NCBI GenBank assembly: GCA_017546025.1
Contig: JAFYYS010000027.1
Span: 1-64,000, forward strand
Direction of reading: 5' to 3'
Source: Lachnospiraceae bacterium
Lineage (GTDB): Bacteria > Bacillota > Clostridia > Lachnospirales > Lachnospiraceae
DNA length: 64,000 nt
Both the position numbers and the translations under genes were made by a program. This document shows positions 16,130-24,174 of the stretch, one piece after another (position 1 is the first letter of the stretch; the number at the start of each line of letters is the position of its first letter). A model generated the notes under the pieces. It was not told the origin of the DNA. It ran no database searches and worked only from the letters and a program-made list of their open reading frames with translations.

Positions 16130-19100
16130 ATGTATCAAAAGGTTGACGCCAACATGGACTTTGTCGGTCGTGAAAAAGAGACCCTGAAGTTCTGGCAGGA
16201 CAATGACATCTTCAAGAAGAGCATGGAGTCGAGAAAGGAAGGCCCGACGTACACATTTTACGACGGACCGCCGACCGCGAACGGCAAGCCGCACATCGGT
16301 CACGTTCTGACCCGTGTCATCAAGGATATGATCCCGCGTTACCGTACCATGAAGGGCTTTATGGTACCGCGTAAGGCAGGCTGGGACACGCACGGACTCC
16401 CGGTTGAAATCGAAGTCGAGAAGCTGCTCGGCATCAACGGCAAGGACCAGATTGAATCGTACGGTCTTGAGCCTTTCATTGACAAATGTAAGGAATCCGT
16501 TTGGAAATACAAGGGCATGTGGGAGGATTTCTCCGGCACCGTTGGTTTCTGGGCGGACATGGATAACCCGTATGTAACGTATCACGACGACTATATCGAG
16601 TCGGAGTGGTGGGCACTTCGTCAGATCTGGGACAAGGGCCTTCTTTATAAGGGCTTCAAGATTGTTCCGTACTGCCCGCGCTGCGGCACGCCGCTTTCCT
16701 CGGCTGAGGTTTCCCAGGGCTACAAGACCGTTAAGGAGCGCTCTGCCGTTGTCCGTTTCAAGGCTGTCGGCGAAGATGCTTACTTCCTTGCATGGACGAC
16801 CACGCCGTGGACGCTTCCGTCTAACGTTGCGCTCTGCGTAAACCCGAGCGATACGTATGTGAAGGTGAAGGCTGCTGACGGCTATACCTATTATCTTGCG
16901 CAGGCTTTGGCCGATACGGTTCTCGCACCTCTTTCGAAGGACGGTGCGGCTGCTTATGAAGTCATCGAGACCTTCAAGGGTACCGACCTTGAGCGCCGCG
17001 AGTACGAGCCTCTCTATCAGTGCGCTGCCGATGAGGCGAAGAAGCAGGGCAAGAAAGCTTTCTACGTAACCTGTGATGATTACGTAACGATGTCCGACGG
17101 TACCGGTATCGTTCACATCGCACCGGCATTCGGTGAAGACGACGCCAACGTCGGCCGTAATTATGACCTTCCGCTCGTGCAGATGGTTAACGAGAAGGGT
17201 GTCATGCTCGATGTGACTCCTTTCGCAGGCATGCGCTGCAAGCCTACCGCTGCCGAGATGGAAAAGGGTGCGATCAGTGCCGACCCCGAGGTGATCAAGG
17301 ATCTTTCTTCGAGAAAGCTTCTGTTTGATGCGCCGAAGTTTGAGCATGAGTATCCGCACTGCTGGCGTTGTGACACGCCTCTGATTTACTATGCGCGTGA
17401 GTCCTGGTACATCCGTGAGACCGCTGTCCGCGATGACCTCGTGCGCAACAACAATACCGTTAACTGGATCCCCGAGTCCATCGGTAAGGGACGTTTCGGC
17501 AACTGGCTTGAGAACATTCAGGACTGGGCTATCAGCCGTAACCGTTACTGGGGCACGCCTCTGAATATCTGGGAGTGTGAGTGCGGCCACCGTGAGTGTA
17601 TCGGAAGCCGCGCAGAGCTTGCTGAGCGTTCCGGTAACCCGGATGACGCTAAGGTTGAGCTGCATCGTCCTTATATCGACGGTGTCACATTTGTCTGCCC
17701 CGATTGCGGCAAGACGATGCACCGTGTTCCTGAGGTTATCGACTGCTGGTTTGACAGCGGCGCTATGCCTTTTGCACAGCATCATTATCCGTTTGAGAAT
17801 AAGGACCTCTTTGAGGCACAGTTCCCGGCGCAGTTCATCTCTGAGGCCGTTGACCAGACGCGCGGATGGTTCCACTCTTTGATGGCAGAGTCGACGCTTC
17901 TGTTCAACAAGGCTCCTTATGAGAACGTAATCGTGCTCGGTCACGTGCAGGACGAGAACGGCCAGAAGATGAGTAAGAGTAAGGGCAACGCGGTTGATCC
18001 GTTCGAGGCTCTTGCAACGCACGGCGCCGACGCCATCCGCTGGTACTTCTACATCAACAGCGCACCGTGGCTGCCGAACCGTTTCCATGACAAAGCCGTA
18101 ACCGAAGGCCAGAGAAAGTTCATGGGTACGCTTTGGAACACCTATGCATTCTTCGTGCTGTACGCGAACATCGATAACTTTGATGCGACCAAATATACGC
18201 TTGACTATGATAAGCTTCCGGTCATGGACCGCTGGCTTCTGTCCCGTCTGGAGACGACCGTAAAGACCGTGGACGATCATCTTTGGAATTACCGCATTCC
18301 GGAGGCCGCCCGTGCTCTTGATTCGTTCGTTGACGAGATGAGTAACTGGTATGTCCGCCGCGGCCGTGAGCGTTTCTGGGCAAAGGGCATGGAGCAGGAC
18401 AAGATCAATGCTTACATGACGCTTTACACCGCTCTTGTAACCATCGCCAAGACCGCTGCGCCGATGATCCCGTTCATGAGCGAGGCAATCTACCGGAATC
18501 TCGTTTGCTCCATCGATGCTACTGCTCCCGAGAGCGTACATCTGTGTGACTATCCGACGGTTGAGGAGTCCTGGATTGATACTGACCTCGAGAAGAACAT
18601 GGAAGAGGTTCTTGACATCGTTGTACTCGGCCGTGCATGCCGTAATGCTTCCAACATCAAGCAGCGTCAGCCGATGTCTGAGATGTATGTAAAGAACGAC
18701 CTTGCTTTGAATGAATTCTATAAAGAAATCATCGAGGACGAGCTGAACGTCAAGGAAGTAACGTTCCGCGAGGATGTCAGCGAGTTCACCGGCTACACCT
18801 TCAAGCCGCAGCTCCGCACGCTCGGTAAGCGCTTCGGTGCGAAGATTAATGCCGTGAAGGAAGCGCTTCTCGCGCTTGATTCCGCTAAGGCTATGGCTGA
18901 GCTGAACGCAACCGGTTCCGTAACGATTACGGTTGACGGCGCAGACGAGCAGATTTCGAAGGATGACCTGCTGATCGAAGCCAAGAAGGTTGAAGGATAC
19001 GTATCCGATTCCGACGGCAAAGTAACGGTTGTCATGAACACGACGCTTACGCCCGAGCTCATCGAGGAAGGTTACGTCCGCGAAGTCATCAGTAAGGTTC

Positions 19101-19321
19101 AGACGATGCGTAAGGACGCTGACTTTGAGGTTATGGATCACATCACCCTTGCCCTTGCCGGCAACGACAAGATCGCCGAAATCTGCAAGCGCAACGAAGC
19201 CTTCATCAAGAAGACCGTTCTCGCTGACGAGATGCTGTTCGAAGCCCTCGGCGCCGACGCCGTTTCCAAGGACTGGAACCTGAACGGCGAAGACGTCACG
19301 ATTTGGGTGAAGAGGAAGTAA
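16130..19321 (+). CDS. ileS: isoleucyl-tRNA synthetase
   Basis: Charges tRNA-Ile. The 1063 residues include the class I signatures HIGH (55-58) and KMSKS (613-617), with the CP1 editing domain in between and a long C-terminal anticodon-binding region. The length and segments such as NRYWGTPLNIWEC followed by a zinc-like CGHxxC agree with the type 2 (eukaryote-like) IleRS, whose members are typically less sensitive to mupirocin; this is inferred from family knowledge. The start at 16130 follows AGGAGG; the longer frame from 16058 starts inside the T-box terminator. A 1030-codon antisense frame here is a codon-bias shadow. Confidence 0.95.
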   Translation: MYQKVDANMDFVGREKETLKFWQDNDIFKKSMESRKEGPTYTFYDGPPTANGKPHIGHVLTRVIKDMIPRYRTMKGFMVPRKAGWDTHGLPVEIEVEKLLGINGKDQIESYGLEPFIDKCKESVWKYKGMWEDFSGTVGFWADMDNPYVTYHDDYIESEWWALRQIWDKGLLYKGFKIVPYCPRCGTPLSSAEVSQGYKTVKERSAVVRFKAVGEDAYFLAWTTTPWTLPSNVALCVNPSDTYVKVKAADGYTYYLAQALADTVLAPLSKDGAAAYEVIETFKGTDLERREYEPLYQCAADEAKKQGKKAFYVTCDDYVTMSDGTGIVHIAPAFGEDDANVGRNYDLPLVQMVNEKGVMLDVTPFAGMRCKPTAAEMEKGAISADPEVIKDLSSRKLLFDAPKFEHEYPHCWRCDTPLIYYARESWYIRETAVRDDLVRNNNTVNWIPESIGKGRFGNWLENIQDWAISRNRYWGTPLNIWECECGHRECIGSRAELAERSGNPDDAKVELHRPYIDGVTFVCPDCGKTMHRVPEVIDCWFDSGAMPFAQHHYPFENKDLFEAQFPAQFISEAVDQTRGWFHSLMAESTLLFNKAPYENVIVLGHVQDENGQKMSKSKGNAVDPFEALATHGADAIRWYFYINSAPWLPNRFHDKAVTEGQRKFMGTLWNTYAFFVLYANIDNFDATKYTLDYDKLPVMDRWLLSRLETTVKTVDDHLWNYRIPEAARALDSFVDEMSNWYVRRGRERFWAKGMEQDKINAYMTLYTALVTIAKTAAPMIPFMSEAIYRNLVCSIDATAPESVHLCDYPTVEESWIDTDLEKNMEEVLDIVVLGRACRNASNIKQRQPMSEMYVKNDLALNEFYKEIIEDELNVKEVTFREDVSEFTGYTFKPQLRTLGKRFGAKINAVKEALLALDSAKAMAELNATGSVTITVDGADEQISKDDLLIEAKKVEGYVSDSDGKVTVVMNTTLTPELIEEGYVREVISKVQTMRKDADFEVMDHITLALAGNDKIAEICKRNEAFIKKTVLADEMLFEALGADAVSKDWNLNGEDVTIWVKRK

Positions 19322-19367
19322 GCTTTTTTGTTGAATTCTCTTGTGTTTTCACGTTGAATCTTCAATT

Positions 19368-19396
19368 ATTCCCGCGGGGCGATGCCCCGCGGGAAT
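19368..19396. terminator. perfect GC-rich hairpin after ileS
   Basis: ATTCCCGCGGGGC / GCCCCGCGGGAAT, 13 bp with a 3-base loop. It is followed by a T-rich but interrupted tract (CTTTTCT), so it is a probable terminator, usable from either side. Confidence 0.65.
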
Positions 19397-19440
19397 GAAT
19401 CTTTTCTAAAGCCCCGTGCTTTCTATTGATTTCTTGCCGG

Positions 19441-19900
19441 ATTACTACAAAAGTGCCGGTTTTCAGCTTGGCTTGTAGTAAAACCCCGTTAATCCTTTTG
19501 TTATCAAACTTGATATTCTGCGAATTACTACATGATTGTCTTCTTTGAGGCTACTTTGTAGTAAATCTTTTCCGTTTCTTGATGCTAACAAACTTCATAT
19601 TTCTTGAATTACTACAGAAACATCCGTTTTGAAGATGCTTTGTAGTAAAACCCTCTTGTCTCTGGCCGAAACACAAACTTGATGCTTCACGGATTACTAC
19701 AGTTTTGCAACTTTTGCGTTGAGATTGTAGTAAAGGCCGGTTTTTCAAAAGTTTATGCCAACACTGAAGAACGGTCTTTACTACATTTGAATTCATTCCT
19801 GCCAAACTCAGTAGTAATTCTCCCCGAACCGTTTTTCAAGAAACTTTGGCGCTGAGCCCTTTACTACACTAACGTGTTTTCTGTGCTCAAAGTGGAGTAA
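19441..19900. repeat. array of six inverted-repeat units, about 84-bp period
   Basis: Left arms TTACTACA start at 19442, 19525, 19609, 19694, 19778 and 19861 (spacing 83, 84, 85, 84, 83). Each is followed after 22-26 bases by a right arm TGTAGTAA (perfect in units 1-4, GTAGTAA in 5, AGTGGAGTAA pairing with TTACTACACT in 6). The bases between arms and between units vary in sequence but hardly in length. Several loops contain a second short stem of different sequence: GTCT/AGGC, CATC/GATG, CAAC/GTTG, TTTG/CAAA in units 2-5. No gene fits here; the array ends about 115 bp before the putative nuclease gene. Neither a CRISPR nor a terminator series explains it. Confidence 0.9.
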
Positions 19901-20016
19901 TTCTCGGCAAACGAGTCGAAATAGCTTTACTTGCTCAAATCAAAGAGCAACGCATTCTAACATTCTCAACCCTTCTAAACAAATTCTATAAATTTCTATC
20001 TTCGGAGGACAATCTA

Positions 20017-20820
20017 ATGAATCTGAATCTGTACGAACTCCTTAACCAAGAAAAGAAAACGGCCGAGCGTCTGATGCATCGTGCCGAAAAAGAAATGAAG
20101 CGCATGCCCGGCGGAACGCTTGAAGCCAGACTGACCAAAGGCAAATATCCTCAATATGTCCACACTTCTTCTGTAAACGGCAAACGGGTGTCGAAGTATA
20201 TTTCCAAAAAGAATCTGAAGCTTGCCCGGCAGTTGGCACAACGGGATTACGACCGTGACCTGATGAGAGCAGCCGCGCAACTGACGGAGGCTTTGGAGAC
20301 GGCGTCAAATGCAATCAGAGAATATGATTTGGAAGCAATATACCAAAAAGAGAAGAGTATCCGCCGAAACCTTATCACACCCCTCATCCCAACCGACGAA
20401 ATGTTTATCGAGCAGTGGTATGAGGAGCATCATGGGGCGCAGAATTCGCTGCCGATGACAAATTCGTACACAACCATTCGCGGCGAAACGGTCCGCTCGA
20501 AGTCTGAGAAGATGATTGCGGATGCGTATCATATGGCGGGGATTCCGTATGTTTATGAGCCGTCCGTCTGCCTCGCGAACGGGCACGGCCGGAGGCCTGA
20601 CTTCGCAGTATTAAATGTCAGGCTGCGGAAGACTATGTACCATGAGCACTTCGGCATGATGGACGATGACGAGTACCGCCAGCACGCCATCCTCAAGATG
20701 CGGGAGTACAACCGCAGCGGGTACCGCGCCGGCGAGGTGATGCTTTACACCTTTGAGGGAGAGGGGATTCCGTTCGATCAGGATGAGCTTGATGAGCTGA
20801 TTCGTGCATTTCTGATGTGA
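20017..20820 (+). CDS. putative PD-(D/E)XK nuclease of unknown role
   Basis: A 267-residue cytoplasmic protein. Residues 1-30 are helical; 31-80 (GGTLEARLTKGKYPQYV, then NGKRVSKYISKKNLKLA) look like a small basic beta-hairpin plus helix nucleic-acid-binding module. Residues 155-267 fit a PD-(D/E)XK fold: SKSE (161-164), YE (180-181), RRPDF with Asp195, then YHEHFGMMDD (Glu210) and Lys227. The EHFGMMDD..Y pattern occurs in many uncharacterised Firmicutes proteins, recalled from memory. Start after CGGAGGAC. It stands alone, preceded by the inverted-repeat array and followed by an unrelated amidase gene. Whether it cuts DNA or RNA, and whether it acts on the array, is unknown. Confidence 0.65.
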   Translation: MNLNLYELLNQEKKTAERLMHRAEKEMKRMPGGTLEARLTKGKYPQYVHTSSVNGKRVSKYISKKNLKLARQLAQRDYDRDLMRAAAQLTEALETASNAIREYDLEAIYQKEKSIRRNLITPLIPTDEMFIEQWYEEHHGAQNSLPMTNSYTTIRGETVRSKSEKMIADAYHMAGIPYVYEPSVCLANGHGRRPDFAVLNVRLRKTMYHEHFGMMDDDEYRQHAILKMREYNRSGYRAGEVMLYTFEGEGIPFDQDELDELIRAFLM

Positions 20821-20978
20821 GGATGCAGCGTTCGCGCCCGCGCCGTCGGAAACACGGGCATATGACAGATGCAATAAGACTATGCGTGGCCGCTTTGCCT
20901 CGATTTCACCCCGCCGGATAAACCCTTGCAGAGTGTGTGCGCGTACGTAAAACCATCGTACCATATGTCTTATTAACC

Positions 20979-21007
20979 TTGTTATTTCCCGCTTCTTTTG
21001 GTATACT
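20979..21007 (+). promoter_or_regulatory. promoter of the amidase gene
   Basis: TTGTTA (20979-20984), 17 bp, TATACT (21002-21007). It lies inside the longest open frame and so supports the downstream ATG at 21063. Confidence 0.65.
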
Positions 21008-21062
21008 GTCTTTACTGCTTCCGCGCGCAATTTCGGCGGAATCAGAGAGTGGGAGGATAGAA

Positions 21063-22076
21063 ATGAACAAGAGTAAAAACTTTGGATTGGCGGCGGCCTG
21101 TAAGAAGGCTGCGGCAGTGCTTTTGACGGTGATAATCGGGCTTTCGGCCGCCGGCTGCAGTGCGGAACCCGCGAAGAGCGACATCGTTACCCCGACGAAA
21201 AGTGTATCGCCGGACAACAAACTGACAGAGACTGCTACCCCGACCGATAGCACAATGCCGGACAATACCCCGACCGGCAGCACTACACCGGATAACCAAC
21301 CGACCGGCAGCGCAACGCCGGACAACAAACCGACGGAAAACGCCACGCCGACAGAAACCGTCAACCCGACGGAAGCTGTCACGCCGACCCCGACCGCCAC
21401 ACCGACACCGACAGCTGCGCCGACACCGACCAAACAGGCGGGCAACGGTAAGCTTGTTGTCATCGATGCGGGGCACCAGCTTAAGGGCAACAACGAAAAG
21501 GAGCCCGACGGCCCCGGTTCGTCGACGATGAAAGCCAAGGTGAGCTCGGGAACGAAGGGGCATTTTACGGGGATTCCCGAATATGAACTGAACCTGATTG
21601 TCGCGAAAAAACTTGAGGCAATTCTTCTCGAGCGCGGGTACCGCGTGATTATGGTGCGCGACACGCACGACGTCAACCTGAGCAACAGCGAGCGGGCGGA
21701 AATCGCCAACAAGGCCGGAGCCGACGTGTTCATCCGGATTCACGCGAACGCGCATGACAACAGCGACGTGCACGGGGCGGAAACGCTTTGTCAGACGAAG
21801 AACAATCCGTATAACGCCGACCTCTACGCGAAGAGCCGCCGTCTTTCGGAGACGGTGCTGAACGCGCTCTGCACGGAGTGCGGCTGTAAGAAGCGAAGCG
21901 TCGTCGAAACCGACACGATGAGCGGCATCAACTGGTGCCGCGTCCCGGTAACCATCGTCGAAATGGGCTTTATGACAAATGAGGACGAAGACCGTCTTAT
22001 GGCAACCGAAGAATACCGGAACAAGCTTGCCAAAGGCATTGCCGATGGCATCGACGAGTACTTCCGGACAGAGTGA
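21063..22076 (+). CDS. N-acetylmuramoyl-L-alanine amidase, Amidase_3, secreted
   Basis: Cleaves the amide bond between muramic acid and the stem peptide of peptidoglycan. The 337-residue protein has a signal peptide ending SAAGC, a plausible but imperfect lipobox, then a Thr/Pro/Asp-rich repetitive linker (about 45-125) that would span the wall. The zinc amidase domain follows, with ligands His138 (DAGH), Glu173 (PEYELN) and His227 (RIHAN) and catalytic Glu300 (VEMGFMTN). The start follows GGGAGGATAG; an ATG 126 bp upstream lies before the promoter and is rejected. It is monocistronic or nearly so. Confidence 0.9.
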   Translation: MNKSKNFGLAAACKKAAAVLLTVIIGLSAAGCSAEPAKSDIVTPTKSVSPDNKLTETATPTDSTMPDNTPTGSTTPDNQPTGSATPDNKPTENATPTETVNPTEAVTPTPTATPTPTAAPTPTKQAGNGKLVVIDAGHQLKGNNEKEPDGPGSSTMKAKVSSGTKGHFTGIPEYELNLIVAKKLEAILLERGYRVIMVRDTHDVNLSNSERAEIANKAGADVFIRIHANAHDNSDVHGAETLCQTKNNPYNADLYAKSRRLSETVLNALCTECGCKKRSVVETDTMSGINWCRVPVTIVEMGFMTNEDEDRLMATEEYRNKLAKGIADGIDEYFRTE

Positions 22077-22093
22077 TTAATAACGGATGAAGT

Positions 22094-22240
22094 GCCACCG
22101 CCCCGCCGGGCAGGTGACAACAGTAAACCTTAGCCACCGCCCCGCCGGGCAGGTGACAACAGTAAACCTTAGCCACCGCCCCGTCGGGCAGGTGACAACA
22201 GTAAACCTTAGCCACCGCCCCGCCGGGCAGGTGACAACAC
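22094..22240. repeat. 39-bp tandem repeats, 3.8 copies
   Basis: Units begin at 22094, 22133, 22172 and 22211, nearly identical (one C/T change in unit 3). Each holds GCCACCGCCCCGCCGGGC followed by AGGTGACAACAGTAAAC, with a CACC...GGTG imperfect stem. As 39 is a multiple of three the frame stays open and makes a false extension of the next gene. Confidence 0.9.
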
Positions 22241-22287
22241 ATAACCGCAACCCGCCCCGCAGGGGCACGGAAATATATGGGGGAAAT

Positions 22288-22758
22288 ATGGCCAATTACA
22301 TTAAGGAGCTGCGAAGCGTCATCGGACATCGGCCGATTATTTACGGGGCCGGCAGCATCATTGTTGAGAATGAGCGCGGCGAAGTGCTCCTCGGAAAGCG
22401 GACCGACAACCATCTGTGGGGATACTCGGGCGGCGGCATGGAAATCGGCGAGAGCGTCGAAGAAACCGCGAAGCGCGAACTGAGAGAAGAGATGGGAATT
22501 GAGGCGGACGAACTCACATTTTTCATGGTGAATTCGGGGCCGGAGTCTTATATCAAATATCCGAACGGCGATGAGGTATATTATGTGGAGGTCATCTTCC
22601 GCTGCGGAAAATACCACGGCGAGCCCAAACGGCAGCCGGAAGAGCTTGAGGAGCTTCGGTTCTTCAAGCCGGAGGAAATTACGCTTGATATGATTTCACC
22701 GCCGATCAGGCCGGTATTCCGCAAGTATCTTACCGAGCGCGGCGTTAAAACCGAGTGA
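22288..22758 (+). CDS. NUDIX hydrolase
   Basis: This 156-residue protein hydrolyses a nucleoside diphosphate linked to another group. The NUDIX box runs from Gly49, with the pattern G-x5-E-x7-REL-x-EE-x-G (GGMEIGESVEETAKREL, then REEMG). The central beta strands GSIIVENERGEVLLGKR are typical. The start at 22288 follows GGGGGA. A longer frame starting at 22087 reads through the 39-bp repeats and is not believed. The substrate is unknown. A second NUDIX gene, fused to an HD domain, follows 59 bp downstream. Confidence 0.88.
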   Translation: MANYIKELRSVIGHRPIIYGAGSIIVENERGEVLLGKRTDNHLWGYSGGGMEIGESVEETAKRELREEMGIEADELTFFMVNSGPESYIKYPNGDEVYYVEVIFRCGKYHGEPKRQPEELEELRFFKPEEITLDMISPPIRPVFRKYLTERGVKTE

Positions 22759-22817
22759 AGGCGCAAGCCGTTTGCGCCGCGAAATGACTGACAGAAATAA
22801 TCCGAAGGAGCAACCCG

Positions 22818-24050
22818 ATGAGAGAATTGTTTCGCATGGACCGGCAGAATTACAACCCGGACGGCAAGGTTTACACGCGGCCGTCGGCAAGAGCCATCAT
22901 TGTGAAGGACGGCAAGGTTCTGCTGAATTACATCAAAAAGTTTGAAAGCTACGAGTTTCCGGGCGGCGGCATCGAGGCCGGCGAGACGCCCGAGCAGGCG
23001 ATGATCCGCGAGGTCGCTGAGGAGACCGGACGCGTGGTCATTCCGGAGTCGGTCAGGGAGTTCGGCATTGTCATCCGAAGACAGCAGGACAGCATGGATC
23101 CCGACGGCATCTTCGAGCAGCGAAATTACTATTATTATTGCGACATCACCGACGAGGTGGTGCCGAGAAAGCCCGACGAGCATGAGCTGAAGGAGGGCGC
23201 CGAGCCCGTATTTGTCGATTCGCTCTGGGGTCCGATACACTGCACGAGAAAGGCGTGGAACCGGATCGGGGAAGCCTTTTTGGAACGCGAGTACCGCGTG
23301 ATGGACATGGTGGACAACGAGCTTCGAAAGACCGCGTGGGAACGGACCGAGAACGAAGCCATCAGGGCGCTCGGCGAGGATGACTACGAGGGCATGCTCA
23401 CATTTGTCAAAGAAACGCTCGGCGAGACTCAGACAGAGGGCGAGAGCGGCGTCGGTGTGCACAAGATGGAATTCGGCTACACGCGGTTTGAACACACGAA
23501 GCGCGTACTTGCCTGGTCCAAGCGGCTGTACGACGCGACACCGGACAAGACGGGACTTCGGTACGCCGATCTGATGATTGCGACGATCTTCCACGATGTC
23601 GGGCGGGCCGTCACGGCGCGCGAGGGCGGCAACCACGCGACAGCCGGCATCCCGATTACGAAGGACTACCTGCTCGCGCACGGCTACGGCGAAGAACGCG
23701 CGGAGTACATTTCGTGGCTCGTCGGCGCACACTCTGACAAATGGCGCATGAAGGACCCCGACGTCGACCGTAACCTTCTGATGCTGATGGAGGCCGATCT
23801 GCTCGACGACATGGGACTTCTCGGAATCATCATGGACACGATAATCGTGCGTGCCCGGAAGGAAAAAGCGACGTTCTTCGACTGCTTCAACCACTTCGAG
23901 CGGTACACGCACCCGATGCAGCACGATGTCCCGGTGGTGACCCCCGAGGCGCTCGCGTTCTGGAACGAAAAGACGGAGGCGGTCGACCACTTCATCGAGT
24001 TCTACCGACGCGACATTCTGATCGGCAGCGAAAACTACAAAGAGTATTAA
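22818..24050 (+). CDS. NUDIX hydrolase fused to an HD phosphohydrolase
   Basis: This 410-residue protein has an N-terminal NUDIX domain (about 15-150, box GGIEAGETPEQAMIREVAEE, then TG) joined to a C-terminal HD domain (about 210-400). The HD metal ligands are visible as FEHTKR, FHDVG (His259-Asp260), GNHATAG and a later Asp in MEADLLDD. Both halves hydrolyse phosphate esters of nucleotides, so it may take a modified nucleotide through two steps or clear a signal; this is inference. Start after AAGGAG. Linked with the preceding NUDIX gene, and perhaps the kinases after it. Confidence 0.85.
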   Translation: MRELFRMDRQNYNPDGKVYTRPSARAIIVKDGKVLLNYIKKFESYEFPGGGIEAGETPEQAMIREVAEETGRVVIPESVREFGIVIRRQQDSMDPDGIFEQRNYYYYCDITDEVVPRKPDEHELKEGAEPVFVDSLWGPIHCTRKAWNRIGEAFLEREYRVMDMVDNELRKTAWERTENEAIRALGEDDYEGMLTFVKETLGETQTEGESGVGVHKMEFGYTRFEHTKRVLAWSKRLYDATPDKTGLRYADLMIATIFHDVGRAVTAREGGNHATAGIPITKDYLLAHGYGEERAEYISWLVGAHSDKWRMKDPDVDRNLLMLMEADLLDDMGLLGIIMDTIIVRARKEKATFFDCFNHFERYTHPMQHDVPVVTPEALAFWNEKTEAVDHFIEFYRRDILIGSENYKEY

Positions 24051-24062
24051 ATCATCGCGATT

Positions 24063-24159
24063 ATGGAAAATGTGACGGCGCCGCGGGAGTGACTCCGCCC
24101 CGTAAGGCGCCCCGCCAGAGGAGCAGAGCCCCAAAACGGCTTAGTCACACATTTACCAT
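24063..24159. repeat. imperfect inverted repeat between the NUDIX-HD and PfkB genes
   Basis: ATGGAAAATGTGAC (24063-24076) is mirrored by GTCACACATTTACCAT (24144-24159), with one mismatch and a two-base insertion, enclosing a GC-rich 67-bp segment. It could form a long transcript hairpin between the two genes. No T-run follows. Confidence 0.55.
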
Positions 24160-24174
24160 AAGGAGGAGGTTTAC

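Noticed and set aside
16049-19141. 1030-codon open frame antisense to ileS
   Set aside because: It mirrors ileS exactly, has no ribosome site or recognisable domain, and follows from GC-biased third positions of the real gene.
19441-19900. CRISPR array
   Set aside because: Arms are only 8 bases, inverted within each unit, spacers are of two length classes, and no cas genes are near.
19441-19900. integron attC cassette array
   Set aside because: Units are about 84 bp and contain no genes; there is no integrase or GTTRRRY core.
20937-21062. upstream start for the amidase with a signal-peptide-like sequence
   Set aside because: The promoter (20979-21007) lies inside it and the strong GGAGG site serves the ATG at 21063, which has its own signal peptide.
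22087-22287. N-terminal extension of the NUDIX protein through the 39-bp repeats
   Set aside because: The repeat length is a multiple of three so the frame stays open; a good ribosome site precedes the ATG at 22288 and family homology starts there.
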